9,495 bases of DNA from Candidatus Competibacteraceae bacterium (GTDB lineage Bacteria; Pseudomonadota; Gammaproteobacteria; Competibacterales; Competibacteraceae), in contig DPWB01000400.1 in NCBI GenBank assembly GCA_003527885.1, positions 1 to 9,495 of the forward strand, in the 5' to 3' direction. The position numbers and the translations under genes were made by a program. Under the pieces are notes generated by a model, which made no database searches, was not told where the DNA came from, and saw nothing but the letters and a program-made list of their open reading frames with translations. Of the stretch, positions 1 through 6,252 are shown in pieces (the first letter of the stretch is position 1; each line of letters opens with the position of its first letter).

Positions 1-1558
1 CACGATGCCCGATTGGGCCAAGGATCAAGAAAATTTCAAGGATTACATTCTGGGCAAGTACGACAACCAGCCCAAGACCCCACAGTGGGCCGCGCAGATT
101 TGCGATGTCAAAGCCGAAGACATCGAAAAGCTGGCCAAGCTTTACGCCACCACCAAGCCGGCAGCGCTCAAGGCCTCTTGGGCACCGGGCCGCAACGCCT
201 ACGGCGAACAGTACAATCGGATGGCGGCGGCGCTGCAAGCGATGACCGGCAACATCGGCGTACTGGGCGGCTGCGCCGAAGGCGTGGGTAAAGCCTGGCA
301 CAGCGAGGCGGTGGCCTACCCCTACGACCAAAACGCCAATATCTGGTACGCCGCCATCAAGTCCGACCGGTGGGCGCACTGCGTGCTGAACTACCCCAAC
401 GTCAAGCGCGAGGAGATCGGCCTGTGGCCGCGCAACGACCAGCTCGATGGGGTGGTCCCCAACATTCGCGGCATCTTCTGGCAGGGGTCGGACTGGTTCA
501 ACCAGCTGACCAACATCAACAAAGAAATCGCGGCGATCAAAAAGCTCGATCTGGTGGTCTGCATGGACAGCACCATCACGCCTTCCGGGCTGTGGGCGGA
601 TGTGCTGTTCCCGGTCGCCACCCACTTCGAGCGGCACGATGTGGCGTTACCCTGGTACAAGGGCCATTACTACATCCACCGCCCGAAAGTCATCGAGCCG
701 ATGGGCGAAAGCAAAACCGATTTCCAGATCTTCACGGAACTGGCTTACCGGCTGGGGTATGGGCCAGCCTTCAACCCACGAGCGACCCGCGAGTACTTCA
801 ACCGTAACGACGAGACTGACGAAGCGTATCTGATCGACTGGTGGCAACATAAAGTCATGGCTCACCAGGGCGTGACCATGGGCTGGGAGGAGTTTAAAGC
901 GCACGGCATTTATAAGTTCATCCTGGAACGGCCACACGTGGCCTTCCAGGATCAAATCGAGAAGGGTCTGCCCTTCCAAACACCGTCCGGCAGAATTGAG
1001 ATTCTTTCGACGCAACTGGCGCAGATCAAGGATTGGACCAAGACGCAGTACGGTTATCCGATACCGGCCATCCCGAAATGGGTGGAACCTTGGGAATACG
1101 CGCACAGCAGTAAGATCAAGGAATTTCCCTACCACTTGGTCTCGCCGCATCCCCGCTGGCGCACCCATTCCATTTTCAACAACTGTACGTGGCTGCGGGA
1201 GACCTACGAACAGGAACTCACCGTCAACGCCGACGACGCCAAACAGCTCGGCATCCATAACGGCGATACCGTCGAAGTCTGGAACGAGCGCGGCCGGGTG
1301 GTGGTGCCGGTTTACGTCACCGAGCGCTGTATGCCGGGCGTGATGGCCCTGCACGAAGGCGCCTGGATGGATCTGGACGACAAGGGCGTCGACCGGTCGG
1401 GGAACCCGGATTTTCTGACCCTCGACGAGCCCAGTCCGGCGGGGGCGTTCGCCTACAACACCGTACTGGTGAACGTCAAAAAAACCGAGCTTTCGCACCG
1501 CCCAGGGTGGGACCAGTTGGCCACGGCGCGCTCGCACGTGTTCAGACGCGACCAATGA
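1..1558 (+). CDS. dmsA: DmsA-like molybdopterin oxidoreductase catalytic subunit, C-terminal part (5' truncated by window)
   Basis: Catalytic subunit of a DMSO-reductase-family enzyme that would reduce an S- or N-oxide or related acceptor at a bis-MGD molybdenum centre. The frame is open to the left edge, so the ATG at 5 is an internal Met and roughly 300 N-terminal residues (Tat signal, N-terminal Fe-S cysteines, Mo ligand) are missing. From residue 1 at base 5, the stretch YILG...KTPQWAAQI (about 14-32) and the WAPGRNAYGEQ...TGNIGVLGG segment (about 59-89) resemble DmsA. The C-terminal dinucleotide-binding domain starts near residue 374 (HLVSPHPRWRTHS) and includes LGIHNGDTVEVWNERG and ALHEGAWMDL...VDRSGNP, again DmsA-like. 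The stop lies 20 bases before dmsB. Substrate specificity cannot be read here: the family also covers polysulfide, selenate and other acceptors, though DmsA is the closest recalled match. Family assignment is strong, exact substrate weak. Confidence 0.85.
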   Translation, partial: TMPDWAKDQENFKDYILGKYDNQPKTPQWAAQICDVKAEDIEKLAKLYATTKPAALKASWAPGRNAYGEQYNRMAAALQAMTGNIGVLGGCAEGVGKAWHSEAVAYPYDQNANIWYAAIKSDRWAHCVLNYPNVKREEIGLWPRNDQLDGVVPNIRGIFWQGSDWFNQLTNINKEIAAIKKLDLVVCMDSTITPSGLWADVLFPVATHFERHDVALPWYKGHYYIHRPKVIEPMGESKTDFQIFTELAYRLGYGPAFNPRATREYFNRNDETDEAYLIDWWQHKVMAHQGVTMGWEEFKAHGIYKFILERPHVAFQDQIEKGLPFQTPSGRIEILSTQLAQIKDWTKTQYGYPIPAIPKWVEPWEYAHSSKIKEFPYHLVSPHPRWRTHSIFNNCTWLRETYEQELTVNADDAKQLGIHNGDTVEVWNERGRVVVPVYVTERCMPGVMALHEGAWMDLDDKGVDRSGNPDFLTLDEPSPAGAFAYNTVLVNVKKTELSHRPGWDQLATARSHVFRRDQ

Positions 1559-1564
1559 CAAGCC

Positions 1565-1571
1565 TGAGGAG
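1565..1571 (+). promoter_or_regulatory. Ribosome binding site supporting the TTG start of dmsB
   Basis: The sequence TGAGGAG ends 7 bases before the TTG at 1579. It is a strong Shine-Dalgarno match and supports the rare TTG start over the internal ATG at 1669, which has only a weak GGTGA-like upstream sequence. Confidence 0.7.
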
Positions 1572-1578
1572 TTGACCC

Positions 1579-2250
1579 TTGGCCGAGATCCCGGAAACCG
1601 ACAAAAAAGCCGCCATCAAGGAAGCGGTCAAGCGTCGCAAGGAAGTCTACACGCCGGTGAAACCCGACATGCAGTTAGGTTTCATCCACAACAACGTCGA
1701 TTGCATCGGCTGCCGCGCCTGCGAAATTGCCTGCAAAGACAAGAACGGTTTGCCTCCCGGCCCACGTTTTCGCCGGGTCCTCTATGTCGAGGGTGGCAAG
1801 TATCCCGATGTCTATGCCTACAAGATCAATATTTCCTGCAACCACTGCGCGGAACCGGCCTGTTTGCCAACCTGTCCGACCGGCGCTATTTTCAAGCGCC
1901 AGAAAGACGGCATCGTCGATATTGACTCCACCTTGTGCATCGGCTGTCGGCGCTGTGAAGGCGCGTGTCCTTATGGCGCGCCGCAATACGATATCGAACA
2001 GAACACCGTCAAAAAATGCAACCTCTGCGTGGACGAAATCGACGCCGGCCGCAAGCCTTATTGCGTCATGGCTTGCATGATGCGGGTGCTCGATGTCGGG
2101 CCTATCGACAAGCTGCTCGCCGGCGAATGGACCACTCCGGCTTTAGGTCCTCACGAAAAACCGGTGCGGGCCGTCAAAAACTTCGCCGATCCCGAATTGA
2201 CCCATCCCTCCATGGCCTTCGTCCCGCACAGCAAAGGCAAGGTGGAATGA
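1579..2250 (+). CDS. dmsB: DmsB-like four-cluster [4Fe-4S] electron-transfer subunit
   Basis: Electron-transfer subunit partnering the molybdenum subunit. At 223 residues it carries all sixteen cysteines of the DmsB family in four groups: C42/45/48/52 (CIGCRACEIAC), C87/90/95/99 (CNHCAEPACLPTCP), C120/123/126/130 (CIGCRRCEGACPYG) and C147/150/162/166 (CNLC...CVMAC). These would hold four [4Fe-4S] clusters. The segments PYGAPQY and LDVGPID match DmsB closely. No signal peptide or membrane segment is visible, as expected for a subunit exported with its Tat-carrying partner. The TTG start has a strong ribosome binding site and gives a charged N-terminal extension of about 30 residues before the first cluster, longer than in E. 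coli DmsB. The stop overlaps the next gene as ATGA. No DmsC-type membrane anchor follows. Confidence 0.93.
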   Translation: MAEIPETDKKAAIKEAVKRRKEVYTPVKPDMQLGFIHNNVDCIGCRACEIACKDKNGLPPGPRFRRVLYVEGGKYPDVYAYKINISCNHCAEPACLPTCPTGAIFKRQKDGIVDIDSTLCIGCRRCEGACPYGAPQYDIEQNTVKKCNLCVDEIDAGRKPYCVMACMMRVLDVGPIDKLLAGEWTTPALGPHEKPVRAVKNFADPELTHPSMAFVPHSKGKVE

Positions 2251-3029
2251 AGGTGGCGGACCAGGCCGTTCGAGATCAACGAGATACGCAGGGCGATGCG
2301 GTTCTCGCCGACTTTCGCCGGGCGGTCTCGGACGACATGCGGGTTTTGGCGCTGCTCCATCACACCGAGCCCACCCGCGAGCTATTGGGCTCCTTAAAGC
2401 AGCCGGCCGGCGATTTCGTGCTCGGCTTGCAATTGCAATCGTCGGCCGGCACGGAAGCCCTCAAAGCCATGCGCGCCACGCTGGCCGCGCTACCCGCCAT
2501 GCCGGACGATAGCGTCATGGACGAACTGGCCGCCGACTACGCCGACATCTATCTCACCCACGCTTATCGGGCCTCCCCCTACGAATCGGTTTGGCTCGAC
2601 GACGATAACCTGCTGAGCCAGGAGCCGATGTTTCAAGTGCGGGCCTATTACCTCAAGCACGGGTTGACCGCCGCCAACTGGCGCATCCGCCCCGACGACC
2701 ACCTGACCCTGCAACTGCAATTTCTCGCCCACCTATTCTCCGCGCAAGCCGGCGACACCTTAGCGGAAGCGGCCCGTTTCATGGACGAGCACCTGCTCCG
2801 CTGGCTCCCGCAATTCAGCCAACGGGTGGCCGAACGCTGCCGGACCGCCTATTTTGCCGCCGTCGCTTTGTTGACCGCCACCTACTGCGAAGAAACGCGG
2901 GAGTTGCTGGCCGCGATTCTCGCCGAACCCCGCCCCACGACCGAAGACATCGCCCTGCGCATGAGGCCCCGGCGGCAACCGATACCGGCTCCCGTGGCCT
3001 TCGTACCGGGAACCGGACCCTCCTGGTAA
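2247..3029 (+). CDS. TorD/DmsD-family molybdoenzyme maturation chaperone
   Basis: Cytoplasmic chaperone of the TorD/DmsD family, which binds the Tat signal or the folding catalytic subunit and holds back export until the Mo cofactor is loaded. The 260-residue product is predicted almost entirely helical and shows the family landmarks: ADYADIYL (about 91-98), SPYESVW shortly after, EPMFQVRAYYLKHGL, then RPDDHLTLQLQFLAHL, the PDxH-type motif typical of the family. The ATG overlaps the dmsB stop (ATGA), which implies translational coupling. The frame stays open further upstream inside dmsB, but the family homology begins after 2247, so the overlapping ATG is chosen. The protein is longer than typical TorD (about 200-220 residues) because of an Arg/Pro-rich tail of about 30 residues with no recognisable motif. 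Its client is inferred to be the upstream DmsA-like subunit. Confidence 0.88.
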   Translation: MKVADQAVRDQRDTQGDAVLADFRRAVSDDMRVLALLHHTEPTRELLGSLKQPAGDFVLGLQLQSSAGTEALKAMRATLAALPAMPDDSVMDELAADYADIYLTHAYRASPYESVWLDDDNLLSQEPMFQVRAYYLKHGLTAANWRIRPDDHLTLQLQFLAHLFSAQAGDTLAEAARFMDEHLLRWLPQFSQRVAERCRTAYFAAVALLTATYCEETRELLAAILAEPRPTTEDIALRMRPRRQPIPAPVAFVPGTGPSW

Positions 3030-3044
3030 CCGGCGCTTCCGACC

Positions 3045-4193
3045 ATGAATCCCGACGGCACGCCCACCCGTATTCGGGTTCTGTCGGACGAGCATCCAAC
3101 AGCGGCCACGCCCACCCCCGCCACGCGGCAACGCCCGGCCACCCGGTTCGCCGCGGTTGTCGCGATTCCCCACCTCCTCGGCGAGCGATGCGTGCACGCC
3201 CGCATCGAAACCGCAAGCTGTCGCGCCTGCGTGGAGGCGTGCCCCCGAGGCGCTTGGATCATCGACGACCAAAAAGTCGGCATCGATACCGGCGCTTGCG
3301 ACGGTTGTGACCTGTGCGTGCCGGCCTGCCCGGAAGGCGCGATCACCAGCGACCGCCAGCGCGCTTCCGACATCATGCTCTGGCGCGATCAGCCGAGCGT
3401 TTTTCGCGCCTGCGAATATGCGGGCGTGCCGGACCAGACGGGCCTCATTCCATGCCTGCACGCCATCGGCCCGAACGAGCTGCTGCGCCTGTACCGGCGC
3501 GGGGCGACGGGCTGGGTAACGAGCGCCGCACCCTGCGAGACTTGTCCGCGCGGGCGCACCCAACGCCTCCAGGATTCGATCCGACAGGTCAATGCCTTGC
3601 TGATCAGTCGAAGTTTGCAACCGTTGAGCTTGACGGTACTGAAGCCGGACGCTTGGTCGGATAGCCTGCGTTGGGCCACACCCTATCAAGCCGAAACCGT
3701 TCTGACCCGCCGCCGTTTTTTCCGCAAGGCCTTGGAACTTGCGGTGGATACGGCGTCAGAGGCCACCGCCAACGCGGCCGGACCCGAAGCGAAATTCATA
3801 GCCGCAACGACAGGATTACCGGTCACCGGGGCGAACGACATTTATTTATATCAGCCGCACATCGACCCGCAACAGTGCAACGGTTGCGACGCCTGCGTCC
3901 GGCTTTGCCCCCATCAAGCCATCCTCCTGGAGCGATCGGCCGAGAGTTGGCGTTACCGCCTCGTTGCCGAACAGTGCACCGGTTGCGGTATTTGTCGGGA
4001 TGCTTGCGATCAACATGCGATTTCCCTCGACTCTCTGCAAACGCGGCAAGCACCCACGGTAGACCTGATCGCGGGGCGATGTACGGCCTGTGGGGCCCCC
4101 TATCACACTCCGGTAACCAACCCGATCACCGATGGACGTTGTCGGATTTGCACCCGGACCCGGCATACCCGCCTACTTTACCAAGTGCTGTAA
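3045..4193 (+). CDS. Multi-cluster [4Fe-4S] protein of composite architecture (NapF-like C-terminal part)
   Basis: A 382-residue soluble iron-sulfur protein with 24 cysteines and no signal peptide or membrane segment. In order: C49 with C59/62/66 (CRACVEACP), C85/88/91/95 (CDGCDLCVPACP), a middle module with C123, C137, C164 and C167 (RACEYAG, IPCLHAIG, APCETCPRG), C278/281/284/288 (CNGCDACVRLCP), C311/314/317/321 (CTGCGICRDAC), and a terminal pair of CxxC motifs at C346/349 and C366/369. The middle module resembles the FlpD/MvhD delta-subunit fold, which is inferred by eye. TRRRFFRKAL at 221-230 looks like the arginine-pair segment at the N-terminus of NapF-type ferredoxins, suggesting a fusion of two ferredoxin units. 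The start is 15 bases after the chaperone stop and lacks a clear ribosome binding site. Plausible roles are electron delivery to the reductase or cytoplasmic Fe-S maturation like NapF. I do not recognise a named family for the whole protein. Confidence 0.85.
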   Translation: MNPDGTPTRIRVLSDEHPTAATPTPATRQRPATRFAAVVAIPHLLGERCVHARIETASCRACVEACPRGAWIIDDQKVGIDTGACDGCDLCVPACPEGAITSDRQRASDIMLWRDQPSVFRACEYAGVPDQTGLIPCLHAIGPNELLRLYRRGATGWVTSAAPCETCPRGRTQRLQDSIRQVNALLISRSLQPLSLTVLKPDAWSDSLRWATPYQAETVLTRRRFFRKALELAVDTASEATANAAGPEAKFIAATTGLPVTGANDIYLYQPHIDPQQCNGCDACVRLCPHQAILLERSAESWRYRLVAEQCTGCGICRDACDQHAISLDSLQTRQAPTVDLIAGRCTACGAPYHTPVTNPITDGRCRICTRTRHTRLLYQVL

Positions 4194-4194
4194 T

Positions 4195-4221
4195 AAAAGG
4201 CGGCCGCCGATAGCGCCTTTT
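4195..4221 (+). terminator. Rho-independent terminator after the reductase operon
   Basis: A perfect 8-bp inverted repeat, AAAAGGCG (4195-4202) and CGCCTTTT (4214-4221), encloses an 11-base loop and begins one base after the ferredoxin stop codon. The 3' arm supplies a run of four T. The GC core is only four pairs, so termination may be partial. It separates the reductase operon from the kinase gene. Confidence 0.65.
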
Positions 4222-4233
4222 CTAAATTCTTGA

Positions 4234-4276
4234 CCGTCGAACAAAACCTCAGCCGCCAGCAGAACCCGTTCGACGG
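4234..4276. repeat. Perfect 9-bp inverted repeat upstream of the kinase gene
   Basis: CCGTCGAAC (4234-4242) and GTTCGACGG (4268-4276) are exact reverse complements separated by 25 bases, centre to centre 34 bases, and lie 62-104 bases upstream of the kinase start. This could be a paired operator for a dimeric regulator or a leader hairpin. The whole 4222-4337 spacer holds no convincing -35/-10 pair and no sigma-54 GG-N10-GC element. The function is unknown. Confidence 0.45.
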
Positions 4277-4337
4277 CTTGCAAACCACCGATTCCCGTCT
4301 CATCGTATGGCAACCGAGGCTCTGATGTCGTGAAGCA

Positions 4338-6230
4338 ATGCCCGCAAAACCCTGGATTGCCAACAGTCTCCACCGAAAATTCGTAGCGGCGAGCGTCTCC
4401 GGTTTACTGGCCGTCTCGCTGCTCTTTCTGCTGGTTTTTATCGGCCTCTACCACGCCCAGATCGAGGAGGAACGCACCCGTTCGGCGAGCGAAGTCAATC
4501 AGCTCCTGCAAGCCGCGCTCGAAAACGCCATGCTGAAACGCGATCTCGACGGACTGCGCCAGATTGTCGACCGGCTGGGAAATCAAGACATGATCCGGCT
4601 GGTGATGATTCTCAATCCAGACGGCGTGGTGCGCTTTTCCTCAGACCGGCAGCGCATTGGCACCCGGCTCGCCAAGCCCGAAGATCCGGGCTGCACGACC
4701 TGTCTCCAGCCCGAAGACCTAAGCCGCGAGACCGTTTTGAACACCGTTGACGAGTCCCGGCGCAACATCTTGCGCAGCATCCACCCCGTGCGCAACAAAG
4801 CCGCCTGCCAACAGTGCCACGGCCCGGTCGAGACGCACCCCATCAACGGGGTTCTGGTGGTCGATCACGAGACGGAAACGATCCGGGCGCGCGTGTTGCA
4901 CAGCACCCGACTGCTCATGGGATCGGGCGCGGTCGTAGTGCTGTTGGCGGTGGTCGGCGGCTGGTGGTTCATCCGACGTTCGGTGCTGGCGCCGGTGGCG
5001 CGACTGGTGGCGGGCGTGGAAGGGTTGGCCAGCGGTCGACTGGAGACCCGCGTCACGGTTACCGGCCAAGACGAAATCGGCCAACTCGCCACTGTTTTCA
5101 ATCGTATGGCCGATAACCTGGCCCGCAGCATGACCGTCGTCAAGGAAAAAGAAGCGCTTTTACAGAGCGTGATCGATGCGGTTCCAGACGGAATTCGGGT
5201 GATCGGTCGCGATTTTAAAATCCTGCAAGCCAATAAAACCTATTGCCAGCAACTGGGCCACCCCGCCGTCGAGGTGATCGGCGTGGCCTGCCATCGTTCG
5301 AGCCACCATCGGGAGACGCCATGCCCGATCACTCTCATCACCTGCCCGCTGATCGAGATTGAAAAAACCGGCAATCCCGTCAAAGTCATCCAGCAATTTA
5401 CCCGGCGAGACGGTAGCAGCTATTACGTCGAAATCTATGGCGCGCCACTGCAAGTCCGCATCGACGGCCAAGATCAATTGTTGATTGTCGAATCCATTCG
5501 CGACTTGGCCAAACAAGTCGAATACTCGCACGAACAGAAACTGGCCACCCTGGGACAACTGGCGGCTGGCGTGGCCCACGAAATCCGTAACCCGCTCGCT
5601 TCTATTCGGATCGCCTTGGACGCGCTATTCAAAATCAGGGACGAGGAACACCAGAAAGATGAAACGCTGTACGAGTATCTCCATCTGGTGAACCGCCAAA
5701 TGGATAAATGCATCGATATCACGGAACGCTTGTTGCGGCTTAGCGCGCTACCCGGTCACTCTCCCGAATTGGTTTCGGTCAACCGCGCCATTGAAGAAAC
5801 CACGTCCTTAATGCGACTGGAAGCATCGCAGCGCAATATCAGCATCGCACTTTTTCTAGAGTCGATCGACGCGCGCGTCATGGCCGCCGATAGCGAAATT
5901 CGCATCGTTATTATCAATATGGTGCAAAACGCCTTCCACGCCATATTGGACGGTGGATCGATCACGATAACCAGCCGTGTGAATGGCGAGCGGGTAGAGA
6001 TGGAGTTCGAGGATACCGGCACCGGCATTCGCCCCGATTACCTGCCCTATATCTTCGACCCTTTCTTCAGCCGCCGCGCCGATAGCGCGCAAGGCACCGG
6101 GCTCGGCTTATCCATTTGTCGGGCGATCGTCGAGCATTGGGGCGGCAGCATCGAAGTCTTCAGCCGCCTGGGAGAAGGCACCCGTTTCACCGTACTGCTC
6201 CCCAACGCGGATACCAGCATTTTTGAGTGA
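4338..6230 (+). CDS. Membrane sensor histidine kinase with c-type heme motif, HAMP and PAS domains
   Basis: A 630-residue sensor kinase. Order: a short basic N-terminus, membrane segment about 15-37, extracytoplasmic sensor region about 38-190, second membrane segment about 192-212, HAMP about 213-266 ending in DEIGQLATVFNRMADNL, PAS domain about 272-390, and the kinase core. The core has the H box GVAHEIRNPL with phosphoacceptor H414, N box NMVQNAFHAI (about 528-537), G1 box DTGTG (559-563) and G2 box GTGLGL (586-591). The sensor region contains CQQCH at 157-161, a canonical covalent heme c site, preceded by CTTC at 119-122 with no following His. The segment up to G171VLVVD is laid out like the heme-binding sensor domains of many bacterial kinases and chemoreceptors. 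The PAS domain holds C318, H319, H323, H324, C329 and C336. The ATG has only a weak ribosome binding site. The signal is probably redox or a respiratory substrate; the target operon is inferred from adjacency. Confidence 0.92.
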   Translation: MPAKPWIANSLHRKFVAASVSGLLAVSLLFLLVFIGLYHAQIEEERTRSASEVNQLLQAALENAMLKRDLDGLRQIVDRLGNQDMIRLVMILNPDGVVRFSSDRQRIGTRLAKPEDPGCTTCLQPEDLSRETVLNTVDESRRNILRSIHPVRNKAACQQCHGPVETHPINGVLVVDHETETIRARVLHSTRLLMGSGAVVVLLAVVGGWWFIRRSVLAPVARLVAGVEGLASGRLETRVTVTGQDEIGQLATVFNRMADNLARSMTVVKEKEALLQSVIDAVPDGIRVIGRDFKILQANKTYCQQLGHPAVEVIGVACHRSSHHRETPCPITLITCPLIEIEKTGNPVKVIQQFTRRDGSSYYVEIYGAPLQVRIDGQDQLLIVESIRDLAKQVEYSHEQKLATLGQLAAGVAHEIRNPLASIRIALDALFKIRDEEHQKDETLYEYLHLVNRQMDKCIDITERLLRLSALPGHSPELVSVNRAIEETTSLMRLEASQRNISIALFLESIDARVMAADSEIRIVIINMVQNAFHAILDGGSITITSRVNGERVEMEFEDTGTGIRPDYLPYIFDPFFSRRADSAQGTGLGLSICRAIVEHWGGSIEVFSRLGEGTRFTVLLPNADTSIFE

Positions 6231-6237
6231 GCCTAAT

Positions 6238-6245
6238 AAAAGGTG
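6238..6245 (+). promoter_or_regulatory. Ribosome binding site of the response regulator gene
   Basis: AAAAGGTG precedes the ATG at 6253 with about 9 bases between the AGG core and the start codon. It favours this ATG over the TTG at 6223, which would add ten residues lacking receiver-domain homology and overlap the kinase stop. Confidence 0.5.
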
Positions 6246-6252
6246 CTTAGGG

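Noticed and set aside
647..1561. Long minus-strand open frame (304 codons) opposite the DmsA-like gene
   Set aside because: No family motifs; it is the antisense shadow of a clearly conserved GC-rich coding region.
2760..3689. Long minus-strand open frame (309 codons) opposite the chaperone and ferredoxin genes
   Set aside because: It is antisense to two recognisable proteins and its translation is Arg/Gly/Ala-rich without motifs.
4307..4333. Eight-codon upstream frame ending 4 bases before the kinase start
   Set aside because: No ribosome binding site and no sign of a leader peptide such as repeated regulatory codons.
4658..4672. TGGCAC-like sigma-54 promoter match (GG-N10-GC)
   Set aside because: It lies inside the kinase coding region, its -12 half is TCGCC rather than TTGC, and GC-rich coding DNA yields such matches by chance.
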